Below are positions 19,397-29,047 of a DNA stretch of 64,000 bases, piece by piece (positions within the stretch are counted from its first letter, which is position 1; each line of letters begins with the position of its first letter). The position numbers and the translations under genes were made by a program. Source of the DNA: JAJPKK01 sp963800215 (GTDB lineage Bacteria; Pseudomonadota; Alphaproteobacteria; Rhizobiales; Xanthobacteraceae); contig CAWCZY010000007.1 in the NCBI GenBank assembly GCA_963800215.1, positions 496,001 through 560,000 of the forward strand, read 5' to 3'. The notes beneath the pieces are model-generated. The model worked only from the letters and a program-made list of their open reading frames with translations. It made no database searches and was not told where the DNA came from.

Positions 19397-19858
19397 TCAG
19401 AAATCCAGGATGCCGCGCGGCAGCGCGACCTGGAGGAACGCGGTGAACAGCAGGTAGGCGGCAAGGGTGAAGCCGGCGGCGCAGGCCGCGTTCACCCACC
19501 AGCGTCCGCGGTTGAAGAAGGCCAGCAGTGCGAACATGTAGACGACGGTCGCGACCACGTAGCCGGCGCGCTCGAAGGCGAAGTAATAGAGCGCGGTCCA
19601 TGCCGTCATGGCCGCGAGGATGCGCCGGCTCTGCCGTTCGATCGGGTCGGCCGGGACCGCCACGGCAGCGGCGCGGCGGCGGCGCCAGGTTTCGCCGAAC
19701 AGCAGCAGGCCCGAGACGAGGAGCCCGATCCCGATCAGTGCCGGAAAGGCCTGGGGTCCCATCGGGCCGCCGTTTTGCAGCGCCGGAAGATTGGCATCGG
19801 CATAAAGATAGACCGCAGCGCCCATGATGACGCCGACGCCCAACACCACGTCGCCCAC
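19397..19858 (-). CDS. tctB: TctB small membrane subunit
   Basis: A 153-residue protein with four hydrophobic segments, the usual size and topology of TctB (for example VVLGVGVIMGAAVYLYADA at the N terminus, then FPALIGIGLLVSGLLLFGE). GTG is chosen as start because AGGAG lies at the right distance in GGGAGGAGACGG; the longer frame has no plausible start. It is divergent from the receptor at 19960, with about 100 bases between them holding both promoters. Confidence 0.85.
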   Translation of the reverse strand: MGDVVLGVGVIMGAAVYLYADANLPALQNGGPMGPQAFPALIGIGLLVSGLLLFGETWRRRRAAAVAVPADPIERQSRRILAAMTAWTALYYFAFERAGYVVATVVYMFALLAFFNRGRWWVNAACAAGFTLAAYLLFTAFLQVALPRGILDF

Positions 19859-19959
19859 CCGTCTCCTCCCTGGCCGTTCGTCACAGTGGACACGACACAT
19901 AGCACCAAACCGGCTAGTGTTCCGGCAAGAACAAGGAAACTTCAGGTGGAGGAACATGG

Positions 19960-20971
19960 ATGTCTGCAGCATGGCGTAGCGCGTTCGGCACGGCCGTTTT
20001 GGCGATCGGCCTCGCATCGCTCGGACCGGCGCCGCCGGCCGTCGCACAGGCGGTCTGGAAGCCGGACCGTCCGGTCGAGATCATCGTCGGCACCGACCCC
20101 GGCAGCGGCAATGACCGCAGTGCCAGGACGCTGCAGAAGATCTGGAAAACCAACAAGCTGGTCGATGTCGCCGTCACCGTGGTCAACCGCCCCGGCGGCT
20201 TCGGCGCGGTCGCCTGGAGCTATCTCAACACCCATCCGCGTAGCGGCACCTATCTCGCGGCGATGTCGACGCTGATGCTCACCAATGAGATTTCCGGGAA
20301 CAGCCCGCTGAGCTATCGCGATTTCACGCCGCTTGCGGTCCTCCTCAACGAGGAGATCGCGATCGGGGTCTATGCGGGTTCATCGATCAAGACCGGCAGG
20401 GAATTGCTCGCAAAGCTCAAGCAGGATCCCACTTCGGTGTCGTTCGCCGTGTCCGGCATCGGCGGCCAGAACCACATTGCATTGGGCCTCGTCGCCGCCC
20501 GCGCCGGCGTCGACGTGGCGAGGCTGAAGATGATCGGCTTTGCCGGCTCGGCCGACAGCATCACCGCGGTGATCGGCGGCCACGTCGAGGGGACCGCGGC
20601 GCCGGCTTCGCTGATCGGCGCCCAGGTCGCCACCGGGCGGCTGCGCGCCCTCGGGGTCGCTTCCGAGCACCGCATGCCCGGCCCGCTCGCCGACGTGCCG
20701 ACCTGGCGCGAGCAGGGCGTCGATGCCGTGGTGTCCAACTGGCGGGGCATCGTCGGCCCCAAGGACATGACGCAGGCCCAGATCGCCTACTGGAACGACG
20801 TGTTCGCCAAGACGGTGGCGACCGCGGAATGGAAGCAGGAACTCGAACGCAACGAGCTCGAGCAGCACTATCTCGATTCCAGGGAGCGCGCGCGGCTTTC
20901 TCGACACCGAATACGCCCGCATCGCCGACATCATGAAGAAGATATCACTGGCGAACCAGCAGCCGAAATAG
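19960..20971 (+). CDS. Bug-type tripartite transporter receptor, one frameshift near the C terminus
   Basis: A periplasmic receptor of about 336 residues divergent from tctBA and so probably its dedicated binding protein. It has a signal peptide (FGTAVLAIGLASLGPAPPAVA), then the mature start VWKPDRPVEIIVGTDPGSG where the usual GG is replaced, and DSITAVIGGHVEGTAAP. The frame is lost in the GCGCGCGCGG run at about 20885-20894. Removing one base gives SRERAGFLDTEYARIADIMK and a normal stop at 20969. Without the correction a frame of unrelated low-complexity sequence runs on. GGAGGAA precedes the start. Confidence 0.85.
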
Positions 20972-21052
20972 GCGCGGTAGGCGCCACTCCCTCTCGCGCT
21001 TGCGGGGGAAGCGCTCCTATTCCATGCCGTTCCGTGCTATGGCGCCGGCGCA

Positions 21053-22384
21053 ATGAATTTGGAATCCAACGTCGGCGCCACCTCCGCTGCCGCGGCCGGC
21101 CGCCCGTCCCCGGAGCGGCGGCCGGTGGGCGCGTGCGGGATCGATTTCGGCACCTCCAACTCGGCGGCGGCGATCGTCGACCGCGACCGCTCGCACGTCC
21201 TTGCCTTGCAGGACGGACGGCAGTCGATCCCGACGGCGGTGTTCTTCAGCTTCGAGGACGACAGCGTCGCCTATGGGCGCGAGGCGATGCGGCGCCATCT
21301 CGCCCATGATCCGGGCCGCCTGATGAGGTCGCTCAAGAGCATCCTCGGCACCTCGCTGTTCGAGGAAAAAACCCAAATCCGCCTGCGGCGTTACCCTTTC
21401 GCCGAGATCGTCACGGGATTCCTGCGCTTCGTGCGGCAAGCCTGCGCGCCCGGCATGGCCGGCGAGCCGCGCCGCGTGGTGCTGGGCCGGCCGGCCTTCT
21501 TCGTCGACGACGACCCCGAAGCCGACATGCGGGCGCAGCGGCAATTGGAATCCGCGGCCGCGAGCGCGGGCTTCACGGAGATCGCGTTCCAGTTCGAGCC
21601 GATCGCGGCGGCGCTGCATTACGAGACCAGCGTCGGGCGCGAAGAGATCGCGCTGGTGGCCGACATCGGCGGCGGCACGTCGGACTTTTCGGTGGTGCGG
21701 GTGTCGCCGCAGCGCAGCGTGGCCACCGACCGCAAGGCGGATATCCTCTCATGCAGCGGCATCCACATCGGCGGCACCGATTTCGATCGCCTGCTCAGTC
21801 TCGCGAGGCTGATGCCCCTGCTCGGCTTCCGCACCAGGATGAAAACCAAGAACATGGAAGTGCCGTCCTGGTACTACCATGATCTCTCGACCTGGCACCG
21901 CGTGAACGCGCTCTACGACCACAAGGTCCTGCCCGACATGCGCCGGGTGCGGCGCGAAGCGGTGGAGCCGGACAAACTCGATCGCCTGCTCGAAGTGGTC
22001 AAGTTACGCAAGGGCCATGAATTGCTGGGCCGCATCGAGGACGCCAAGATCGCGCTTTCCGCCCGCGACCATGCCGAGATCGCGCTCGCGGAACTCTCGC
22101 CAGGCCTGTCGCTCGACATCGCCGCCGTGCAATTCGAGCAGGCCATCGGGCCGGCGCTGGGCAAGGTTGTTTCCAAGGCGCGCGAGGCGGTGCAGCTCGC
22201 GGGCCTCGCGGCCGGCGACATCGATACGGTATTCCTGACCGGAGGCTCCAGTGGCATCCCAAGCTTCAAGGCAGCGCTCGCCGCCGCCCTGCCCGATGCC
22301 CGCATGGTCGAGGGCGATGCCTTCGGCAGCGTCGCCGCGGGCCTCGCACTCGATGCCGAGCGCAAGTTCGGCGGAACGCGCTGA
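21053..22384 (+). CDS. Hsp70-family (YegD-like) ATPase
   Basis: A 443-residue cytoplasmic actin/Hsp70-fold protein. It has the phosphate-1 loop GIDFGTSNSAAAIV near residue 30, the phosphate-2 loop VADIGGGTSDFSVV near residue 205, and the adenosine motif FLTGGSSGIPSFKAAL near residue 390. It ends soon after this, so the substrate-binding domain of DnaK is missing, as in YegD-like stand-alone ATPases. No DnaJ or GrpE partner is nearby. It starts 81 bases after the frame-corrected receptor. The role is unknown. Confidence 0.85.
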   Translation: MNLESNVGATSAAAAGRPSPERRPVGACGIDFGTSNSAAAIVDRDRSHVLALQDGRQSIPTAVFFSFEDDSVAYGREAMRRHLAHDPGRLMRSLKSILGTSLFEEKTQIRLRRYPFAEIVTGFLRFVRQACAPGMAGEPRRVVLGRPAFFVDDDPEADMRAQRQLESAAASAGFTEIAFQFEPIAAALHYETSVGREEIALVADIGGGTSDFSVVRVSPQRSVATDRKADILSCSGIHIGGTDFDRLLSLARLMPLLGFRTRMKTKNMEVPSWYYHDLSTWHRVNALYDHKVLPDMRRVRREAVEPDKLDRLLEVVKLRKGHELLGRIEDAKIALSARDHAEIALAELSPGLSLDIAAVQFEQAIGPALGKVVSKAREAVQLAGLAAGDIDTVFLTGGSSGIPSFKAALAAALPDARMVEGDAFGSVAAGLALDAERKFGGTR

Positions 22385-22713
22385 CACCGCGTCGCCGCCG
22401 GCCGTTGCGGCGGCGTGTTGATGCGGAGCGGGCATTGCCCTGATGAAATTATATGCAGCGAGCCTCGCCCGCCTTCGGGCTGGCCGCCGCGCGCCGCGGA
22501 TTCCGCGAAACCACCGATTTATCCCAATGAACCGAGCGATTTCGCCAAGCCATCCGGCTGGCACATCGCTTGCTAAAGACCGTTCGAGTGCCACCGTTTT
22601 CGAATTGAATCGGATAGTGCACCCAAGTCTTTGATTTTGAGCATGATCTCGTCCCAGCAGTCGGCGATTTTTCGGGAACATGCTCGTAAGGAGCCGCGAC
22701 GGCGGATGAAGAC
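22385..22713. other. intergenic region without a recognisable gene
   Basis: The 329 bases between the Hsp70-like gene and the ABC importer hold only a degenerate palindrome (see 22639-22685). The region is less GC-rich than its flanks and probably carries the importer promoter, but no clear -35/-10 pair could be chosen. Confidence 0.5.
22639..22685. repeat. GAGCATGATC palindromic repeat
   Basis: The arms GAGCATGATC (22639-22648) and GGGAACATGCTC (22674-22685) are inverted around a 25-base loop. This is the pattern of the GAGCATGATC...GATCATGCTC repeat common in Rhizobiales intergenic regions; the right arm has a mismatch. Confidence 0.55.
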
Positions 22714-23706
22714 ATGTCCGGATCGAACCTCGAACTTGCCGCCTTGACCAAGTTTTACGGATCGACCGTGGCGGTCGACGCCATCGACCTCGTGGTTCCC
22801 GCCGACAGCTACTGCTGCCTGCTCGGACCCTCCGGCTGCGGCAAGACGTCGACGCTGAGGCTGGTGGCGGGACATGAGACGGCGTCGTCGGGCGACATCA
22901 TCATCGGAACCAAGAACGTCACGGAGATGCCGCCGGCCGCCCGCGGCACCGCGATGATGTTCCAGAGCTACGCGCTGTTTCCTCATCTCAACGCCGCCGA
23001 CAACGTCGCCTTCTCGCTGAAGATGCGCGGCATCCCCAAGGCCGCGCGGCGCGCCAAGGCGATGGAGATGCTGGCGCTGGTGGACATGACGCAATACGCC
23101 GAGCGCCTGCCGGGGCAGCTCTCCGGTGGGCAGCAGCAGCGCGTCGCGCTGGCCCGCGCGCTCATCACCGAGCCGCAGATCCTGCTGCTCGACGAACCGC
23201 TGTCGGCGCTCGATCCGTTCCTGCGCATCAGGGTGCGGACCGAGCTCAAACGCCTGCAGAAGGAGCTCGGCATCTCCTTCCTCCATGTCACCCACAGCCA
23301 GGACGAGGCGATGGCGCTCGCCGACCTCATCGTGGTCATGAACGGCGGCCGCATCGAGCAGTCCGGCACGCCGCGCGAGGTATTCAACGCCCCGCGAACC
23401 GCTTTCGTCGCGCAGTTCATGGGTGGACACAATGTGATACCGACCGATCGCGGCAAGATCGCCGTGCGCGCCGACCGGCTGAAATTGTATCCGAGCGGCG
23501 AGGCGCGGGCGCGGCTGTCGGGGGTCGTGCGCGGCATCGAATACCAGGGCACGCACATCCAGGTGACGCTCGCCGCGCCGGACGCCGGCGAGCTGACCGC
23601 GACCTTGAACGAGGCCGAATTCGACGCCTTCACGGTGCATCCGGGCCAGCAGGTCGCGATCGACTGGAGCAATATCGACGTTCATCGTCTGTCCGACGCG
23701 GCGTAA
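22714..23706 (+). CDS. polyamine-type ABC transporter ATP-binding protein
   Basis: A 330-residue PotA-like ATPase. It has Walker A LLGPSGCGKTSTLRL, Q-loop MMFQSYALFPHLNA, signature QLSGGQQQRVALARAL, Walker B QILLLDEPLSALDPF and switch His in FLHVTHSQDEA. Residues about 245-330 are a C-terminal TOBE-like domain (GKIAVRADRLKLYP, WSNIDVHRLSD). It energises the importer whose binding protein and two permeases follow on the same strand. The family mostly carries spermidine/putrescine or related organic cations. The frame is intact. Confidence 0.9.
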   Translation: MSGSNLELAALTKFYGSTVAVDAIDLVVPADSYCCLLGPSGCGKTSTLRLVAGHETASSGDIIIGTKNVTEMPPAARGTAMMFQSYALFPHLNAADNVAFSLKMRGIPKAARRAKAMEMLALVDMTQYAERLPGQLSGGQQQRVALARALITEPQILLLDEPLSALDPFLRIRVRTELKRLQKELGISFLHVTHSQDEAMALADLIVVMNGGRIEQSGTPREVFNAPRTAFVAQFMGGHNVIPTDRGKIAVRADRLKLYPSGEARARLSGVVRGIEYQGTHIQVTLAAPDAGELTATLNEAEFDAFTVHPGQQVAIDWSNIDVHRLSDAA

Positions 23707-23778
23707 GCGGCCAGACGACAACTCCGCGTGAGCGGCCACATCATCGGCGGGAGCGGTGCAACAGAACAGGAGAGCGAC

Positions 23779-25078
23779 ATGGCGAAGACATTCACGACGG
23801 CGGGCCGGCGCGGCTTCTCGCGGCGGTCGGTGCTCAGGACGGCGGCCTCCATAGCCGGCCTCGCGGCCGGCTCGCGCGCCATCACCGGATTTCCGGCGGT
23901 CCACGCCCAAGAACCGAAGGTGCTGCGTTATCTCGGAACCGCGGTGAACCAATCCTCCGACATCGCCAAGAAGGTGAAGGAGGATACCGGCATCACCATC
24001 GAATACATTCCGGTGAGCACCGACGACGTGACCAAGCGCGTCATCACCCAGCCGAACTCGTTCGACATCGTCGACGAGGAATATTTCTCGCTCAAGAAGG
24101 TCATCCCGTCGGGCAACCTGCTCGGGATGGATGCGAAGCGCATCAAATATGCCGACAAGATCACGCCGATCTTCACCAAGGGCGAATTGCCGAACGGCAA
24201 GAAGATCGGCGACCAGGGCACCGCGCCGAAGAAGGTGTTCTACCTGGAAGCGCAGAACGCCAAGACCTTCTCGTCGTCGCCGACCCAGTGGATCACGCTG
24301 ATCCCCACCGTCTACAACGCCGACACGCTGGGCATCCGGCCCGACCTGATCAAGCGGCCGATCGAAAGCTGGAAAGAGCTGCTCAATCCGGAATTCAAGG
24401 GCAAGACGTCGCTCCTGAACATTCCCTCGATCGGGATCATGGACGCCGCCATGGTGGTGGAGGCGCTCGGCGAGCACAAATACGGCGACAAGGGCAACAT
24501 GACCAAGCCCGAGATCGACCTCACCATGAAGGTCATGACCGAGGCCAAGAAGGCCGGCCAGTTCCGCGCGTTCTGGAAGGACTTCAACGAGAGCGTCAAC
24601 CTGATGGCCTCGGGCGAAGTGGTGATCCAGTCGATGTGGTCGCCGGCGGTGACCGCCGTGCGCTCGAAGGGGATCGCGTGCACCTATCAGCCCCTCAAGG
24701 AGGGCTATCGCGCCTGGGCGGCGGGTTTCGGCGTGCCGCGGACGCTGAACGGCCGCAAGGCCGATCTCGCCTACGAGTTCATCAACTGGTTCCTGGACGG
24801 CTGGGCCGGTGCCTACCTCAACCGCCAGGGCTATTACTCCGCCGTGCTCGAGACCGCAAAGTCGCAGATGGAGCCCTACGAATGGGCCTACTGGATGGAA
24901 GGCAAGCCGGCCGAGAAAGATATCAAGGCGCCGGACGGCACGCTGCTGGAAAAGGCCGGCGTCTCGCGCGACGGCGGCGTCCTATGAGCAGCGCATGGGT
25001 GCGGTCGCATGCTGGAACGCGGTGATGGACGAGAACGACTACCTCATCAAGAAATGGAACGAGTTCATCGCGGCGTGA
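23779..25078 (+). CDS. ABC transporter substrate-binding protein (polyamine type), one frameshift near the end
   Basis: About 432 residues when one G is removed at about 24979: the C terminus then reads RDGGSYEQRMGAVACWNAV and runs to KKWNEFIAA, matching PotD-type proteins. Uncorrected, it stops about 30 residues early. The N terminus has a Tat signal (RRGFSRRSVLRTAASIAG) ending near AVHAQEP. Mature features include IEYIPVSTDDVTKRVI and SGEVVIQSMWSPAVTAV. It delivers substrate to the two downstream permeases. GGAG lies eight bases before the ATG. Confidence 0.85.
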
Positions 25079-25108
25079 CGGCGACTTCCGTCAAGTTCGC
25101 GGTGTGCG

Positions 25109-25217
25109 GCTCCCCCTCCCCCTGAAAGGGGGAGGGTTGGGGCGGGGGTCCGCTAACTCGTCGCCGCACACCGCGTGCGACCCCCTCCCCGACCCTCCCC
25201 CTTTCAGGGGGAGGGCG
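25109..25217. repeat. large C/G-rich inverted repeat (CCTCCCCCTGAAAGGGGGAGGG)
   Basis: Two arms of about 40 bases, 25109-25150 and 25180-25217, are near-perfect reverse complements. Each arm is itself palindromic around TGAAAG/CTTTCA. It sits between the binding-protein and permease genes of one importer, so it may modulate transcription or message stability inside the operon. A related element is at 28784-28983. Confidence 0.75.
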
Positions 25218-25286
25218 CCTGCCACCTCACAACCCCTCTTCGTCGCCGCGATAATCGGGATGGCCGCAACCTGAGGCCAGAGCACA

Positions 25287-26255
25287 ATGTCCGTACCGGT
25301 GGGAGAACACGTCGCGCCCGGGGAACTGGCCAAGGCGGCTCCCATCGAACGCACTGCGCCCGCCGCCGCCGAGCCGCGCCGGTGGTCCGGCGCGATTCCG
25401 GCGTGGCTGCAGGTCACGCCGTTCGCCGCCGTCTTCATGGTGTTCTTCCTCATTCCGCTCGGCCTCACCGTGATGGTGAGCTTTTGGGACTACAACGAAT
25501 ACCAGATCCTGCCGGCGTTCACGGCGCGCAGCTATGTGGAAATCTTCGAGGGCTGCTACGACAAGCTTCCCGACCTCTGCGTCACCTTCAAGACCTATCT
25601 GTCGACGCTGAAGTTCTGCCTCGTGGTCTGGCTCGTCACCCTCGTCATCGGCTTCTTCGTCGCCTATTTCCTCGCCTTCCATGTCCGCTCCGCGACCATG
25701 CAGATCGCGCTGTTCCTGGTGTGCACGATCCCGTTCTGGACCTCGAACGTGATCCGGATGATTTCCTGGATACCGCTGCTCGGCCGCAACGGCCTCATCA
25801 ACTCGACCCTGGTCCGGCTCGGCATCATCCGCGAGCCGATCGAGTGGCTGATCTATTCGGATTTTTCCGTGATCCTGTCGCTGGTCCACCTCTATGCCCT
25901 GTTCATGATCGTGCCGATCTTCAACTCGATGATGCGCATCGACCGCGCCCTGCTCGAGGCCTCCCGCGACGCCGGCGCGTCCGGCTGGCAGACCATGTGG
26001 AACGTCGTGATCCCGCTGTCGAAGCCGGGCATCGTCATCGGGTCGATCTTCGTCATCACCATCGTGATGGGTGATTTCGTCACCGTCGGCGTGATGGGCG
26101 GCCAGCAGATCGCCTCGATCGGCAAGATCATCAATACGCAAATGACGGCGCTGCAGTTTCCACCCGCGGCTGCCAATTCCGTGATCCTGCTGGTCGTGGT
26201 CCTGTTCGTGATCTGGGGGCTGAGCCGGCTGGTCGACATCCGCAAGGAGCTGTGA
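25287..26255 (+). CDS. polyamine-type ABC transporter permease 1
   Basis: A 322-residue PotB-like inner-membrane protein. A 38-residue cytoplasmic N-terminal extension precedes six membrane helices (FAAVFMVFFLIPLGLTVMVS first). The EAA loop that contacts the ATPase is LLEASRDAGASGWQTMWNVV followed by IPLSKPGIV. It pairs with the permease that starts three bases after its stop. The frame is intact. Confidence 0.9.
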   Translation: MSVPVGEHVAPGELAKAAPIERTAPAAAEPRRWSGAIPAWLQVTPFAAVFMVFFLIPLGLTVMVSFWDYNEYQILPAFTARSYVEIFEGCYDKLPDLCVTFKTYLSTLKFCLVVWLVTLVIGFFVAYFLAFHVRSATMQIALFLVCTIPFWTSNVIRMISWIPLLGRNGLINSTLVRLGIIREPIEWLIYSDFSVILSLVHLYALFMIVPIFNSMMRIDRALLEASRDAGASGWQTMWNVVIPLSKPGIVIGSIFVITIVMGDFVTVGVMGGQQIASIGKIINTQMTALQFPPAAANSVILLVVVLFVIWGLSRLVDIRKEL

Positions 26256-26258
26256 GCC

Positions 26259-27117
26259 GTGGAAAAGCGTCCGGCGTCGTTCTATTGGCTCGCGGCCCTG
26301 TTCGCCCTTTTCGTGCTGTTCCTCTACGGGCCGATGATCACCATCCTGATCCTGTCCTTCCAGGGCCCCGAGGGCGGGCTGACATTTCCCATGAACGGGG
26401 TGTCGCTGCACTGGTTCGCCAAGTTGTGGGAAGGACTCGGCGTCGTCGACATCTGGGCGGCGTTCCGCCGCTCGTTCCGGCTCGGCGTCGTGGTGATGGT
26501 GCTGACGGTGGTGCTGTCGCTGCTGGCCGGGCTCGCCTATCGCAAGCGCTTCCGCGGCGTCGAACGTCCTGTTCTACGTCGTGATCGCGAGCCTCATCGT
26601 GCCCTCGATCGTGGTCTCGCTCGGCATCGGGCTGGAATTCCGGCTGCTCGACGATGCCGTCAAGGCGGTGGCGGAGGCGTTCGGCTGGACCTGGGTCACC
26701 GAGAACTACACGACCGCGATGGATATCTACACCTCCGGCCTCGGCGCCCAGCTCACCTGGACGCTGCCGTTCGGGCTGCTGATCACCTTCGCCATCTTCA
26801 ACCGGTTCGATCGCCGTTACGAGGAGGCGGCGCGCGACCTCGGAGCGACGCCATGGCAGAGCTTCGCCCATGTGGTGCTGCCAATCATCGCGCCGAGCGT
26901 GATCGGGATCGGGCTGTTCGGATTTACGCTGTCTTGGGACGAGGTCGCGCGCTCCAGCCAGGCGATGGGCGATCTCAACACGCTGCCGCTCGAGCTCGAG
27001 GGGCTGACGACCACCGTGACCAATCCGCAGATCTACGCGCTGGGCACGGTGACGACCGGGGTCTCGTTCGTCGTCATTTTCGCGGCCCTCGGGCTGATCC
27101 AGGCGCTGCGGCGCTGA
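26259..27117 (+). CDS. polyamine-type ABC transporter permease 2, one frameshift
   Basis: About 285 residues after removing one G near 26559: the first third (FYWLAALFALFVLFLYGPMI onward) ends at RKRFRG and continues as SNVLFYVVIASLIVPSIVV. It has six helices, and the EAA loop EEAARDLGATPWQSFAHVV then LPIIAPSV is typical of PotC. GTG start with AAGGAG at suitable distance, overlapping closely with the upstream permease. The pattern at the break (GGC-G-TC) resembles that in the binding protein. Confidence 0.85.
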
Positions 27118-27160
27118 GGGACAAGAGGTGTTTTTCATTTGAGTGGACACGTATTTTGCT

Positions 27161-27189
27161 GTCGTTGTCCGGCTTGACCGGGCAATGAC
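27161..27189. repeat. half copy of the GTCATCGCCCGGCT palindromic repeat
   Basis: GTCGTTGTCCGGCTTGACC followed by GGGCAATGAC corresponds to one arm pair of the elements at 16066 and 43226, without the second half. It lies in the 188-base gap after the importer operon. Confidence 0.55.
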
Positions 27190-27305
27190 ATCCATAAATC
27201 CGGCGTATCGTCGTCCACCCCCGGCATTTCCTTGCCGCCATCACCGGTGTAGGGGAATGGCGCGTCGCCTAACGGCTTGGCGCAGGGACCCGAAGGCGAA
27301 GCCGC

Positions 27306-28031
27306 TTGCGCATCCTGGTGATCAATCCCAACACGTCGGCGGCAGTGACCGATCTGGTCGCGGCGCGGACCCGCGCCATAGCGGGAGAGCGCGCGGCCGT
27401 CGTCGCCGTCACCGGCGGTTTCGGAGCCCGCTACATCGCCAGCCGCGCCGCCGCCGCGATCGCCGGCCATGCCGCGCTTGAAGCGCTGGCGGAACATGTC
27501 GCGGGCTGCGATGCGGTCTACCTCGCCTGCTTCGGCGACCCCGGGCTCTCGGCGCTGAAAGAGATTTCCCCGGTGCCGGTGGTGGGCATGGCCGAAGCCT
27601 CGTGCCGGGCGGCGTGCAGCCGCGGCGGGCGCTTCGCCATCGTCACCGGCGGTGCGTCGTGGCAGCCGATGCTGCGCGAATTCGTGGCCGGGCTCGGCTT
27701 GTCGGAACGGCTCGCAGCCGTCCGCACCATCGCGCCGGCCGGCGACGAGATCGCGCGCGACCCCGAGGCGGCGCTCGCCCACCTCGCCGCGGCCTGCACC
27801 GCGTGCGCCACGCAGGATGGCGCCGATGTCGTGATCCTCGGCGGCGCGGCACTGGCCGGCCTCGCCGCTCGCATCCAGCCGGCGGTTCCGGTCCCGGTGC
27901 TCTGCTCCGTCGATGCCGGCGCCCGCGCCGCCGTAGCCGCGGCCAATGGCGGTCGATGCGCCACATCCGCCCCCGCCGCGGACAGCATCGGCCTCAGTCC
28001 GGCGCTTGCGAAGCTCATGGGATCGGCATGA
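27306..28031 (+). CDS. hydantoin / aspartate-glutamate racemase family protein
   Basis: A 241-residue cytoplasmic protein opening with RILVINPNTSAAVTDLVAA, the hallmark of hydantoin racemases. The two catalytic cysteines of the Asp/Glu racemase superfamily are placed in YLACFGDPGL (near residue 75) and, less certainly, in VPVLCSVDAG near residue 198, where the usual motif is less conserved. Start TTG is inferred from the family start; an AGG lies upstream. It is downstream of the ABC importer on the same strand and may process an imported amino-acid derivative. Confidence 0.75.
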   Translation: MRILVINPNTSAAVTDLVAARTRAIAGERAAVVAVTGGFGARYIASRAAAAIAGHAALEALAEHVAGCDAVYLACFGDPGLSALKEISPVPVVGMAEASCRAACSRGGRFAIVTGGASWQPMLREFVAGLGLSERLAAVRTIAPAGDEIARDPEAALAHLAAACTACATQDGADVVILGGAALAGLAARIQPAVPVPVLCSVDAGARAAVAAANGGRCATSAPAADSIGLSPALAKLMGSA

Positions 28032-28132
28032 TGCTGCGCCCGCAAACCTTCGGGGCCGGCGCGCTTTGACATGAAACTGTCATGACGGCGTGATCGACCC
28101 AGCACCACGGCTGGGCTCGCGATGCCGAAGGG

Positions 28133-28735
28133 ATGGATGTTTTGGATTCAGTGTCGACCGGCGCAACCACGCGCGACAAAACCGGCGAAATCATCGTGCG
28201 TCCCTCCACCGAGGACGATGTCGCCGCCATGCTCGCGATCTATGCCCACCACATCCGGCGCGGCCTCGGCGCATTCGACCTCGAGCCGCTGCATGTCGAC
28301 GACATCAAGCGCCGGCGCAAGAACATGCTCAAGCGCCGGCTGCCGCACCTGGCTGCAGAGCAGGCCGGCCTGGTGGTCGGTTACGCCTACGCGGTGCCGT
28401 TCCGCAAGCGTCCGGCGTACCGTTACGCCGTAAAGCATTCGATCTACGTGCACCCCGACCACCTGCATTCCGGTATCGGCAGCCGTCTCATGCCGGCGCT
28501 CATCGACGCCTGCGCCGCTGCCGGCTATCGCCAGATGATCGCCTATATCGATGCCGCCAATGAGCCATCAACGCGCCTGCACGAGGCGTTCGGGTTCGAG
28601 CGCGCCGGCTTGCTCAAAGGCGTCGGCTTCAAATATGGCCGCTGGACCGACAGCATCCTGATGCAGCGCGCGCTGGGGCCGGGCGACACCGCCCCGCCCG
28701 GTGCCGGCGACGGCAAGCCGATCCCGCAGGATTAG
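28133..28735 (+). CDS. GNAT-family N-acetyltransferase (phosphinothricin-acetyltransferase-like)
   Basis: A 200-residue cytoplasmic acetyltransferase. Residues 20-185 form a GNAT fold opening with VRPSTEDDVAAMLAIYAHH. Acetyl-CoA is bound by VHPDHLHSGIGSRLM, the R/Q-x-x-G-x-G/A loop in its H-S-G-I-G variant. EAFGFERAGLLKGVGFKYGR near the C terminus is typical of the PAT/Bar/YncA group, which acetylates small amines such as phosphinothricin or methionine sulfoximine. The last 20 residues are Pro/Gly-rich. Confidence 0.8.
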   Translation: MDVLDSVSTGATTRDKTGEIIVRPSTEDDVAAMLAIYAHHIRRGLGAFDLEPLHVDDIKRRRKNMLKRRLPHLAAEQAGLVVGYAYAVPFRKRPAYRYAVKHSIYVHPDHLHSGIGSRLMPALIDACAAAGYRQMIAYIDAANEPSTRLHEAFGFERAGLLKGVGFKYGRWTDSILMQRALGPGDTAPPGAGDGKPIPQD

Positions 28736-28783
28736 GTCGGCGATTCATTTACCCGGTCATTCCAGGGCGCCGCGGATCGCGTC

Positions 28784-28983
28784 CCCTCTCCCGCTCGCGG
28801 GGGAGGGATAGGGAGGGGGCTTGGGCCGCAAGACGGCCGCGTCGCCGCGTTTTGTGTCCAAAGCGGCCACAACTCGCACCGGACGGCGCGCTCAGCATCG
28901 GTCATTTCGTCAACACCTCGACGCGATCGCACATCCTCCGCAGGCCCCCTCCCCGACCCTCCCCCGCAAGCGGGAGAGGGGGC
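28784..28983. repeat. large inverted repeat flanking a unique core (CCCTCTCCCGCTCGCGGG)
   Basis: The left arm 28784-28820 and the right arm about 28944-28983 are reverse complements, each carrying a CGCTCGCGG/CCGCAAGCG hairpin. Together with the 120-base core they fill the 312-base gap before the decarboxylase. Short single-arm relatives lie at 31536-31561 and 33511-33540. No gene is visible in the core. Confidence 0.7.
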
Positions 28984-29047
28984 GCAAGCGCCCCGCCAAA
29001 ATGACAAATGCTCGGCCGCGTTCTGTGAATACGATTGGCGAGAAGCG

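Noticed and set aside
22573..24477. 634-codon minus-strand open frame over the ABC ATPase and binding-protein genes
   Set aside because: Antisense shadow; no start signal, no family resemblance, crosses an intergenic repeat.
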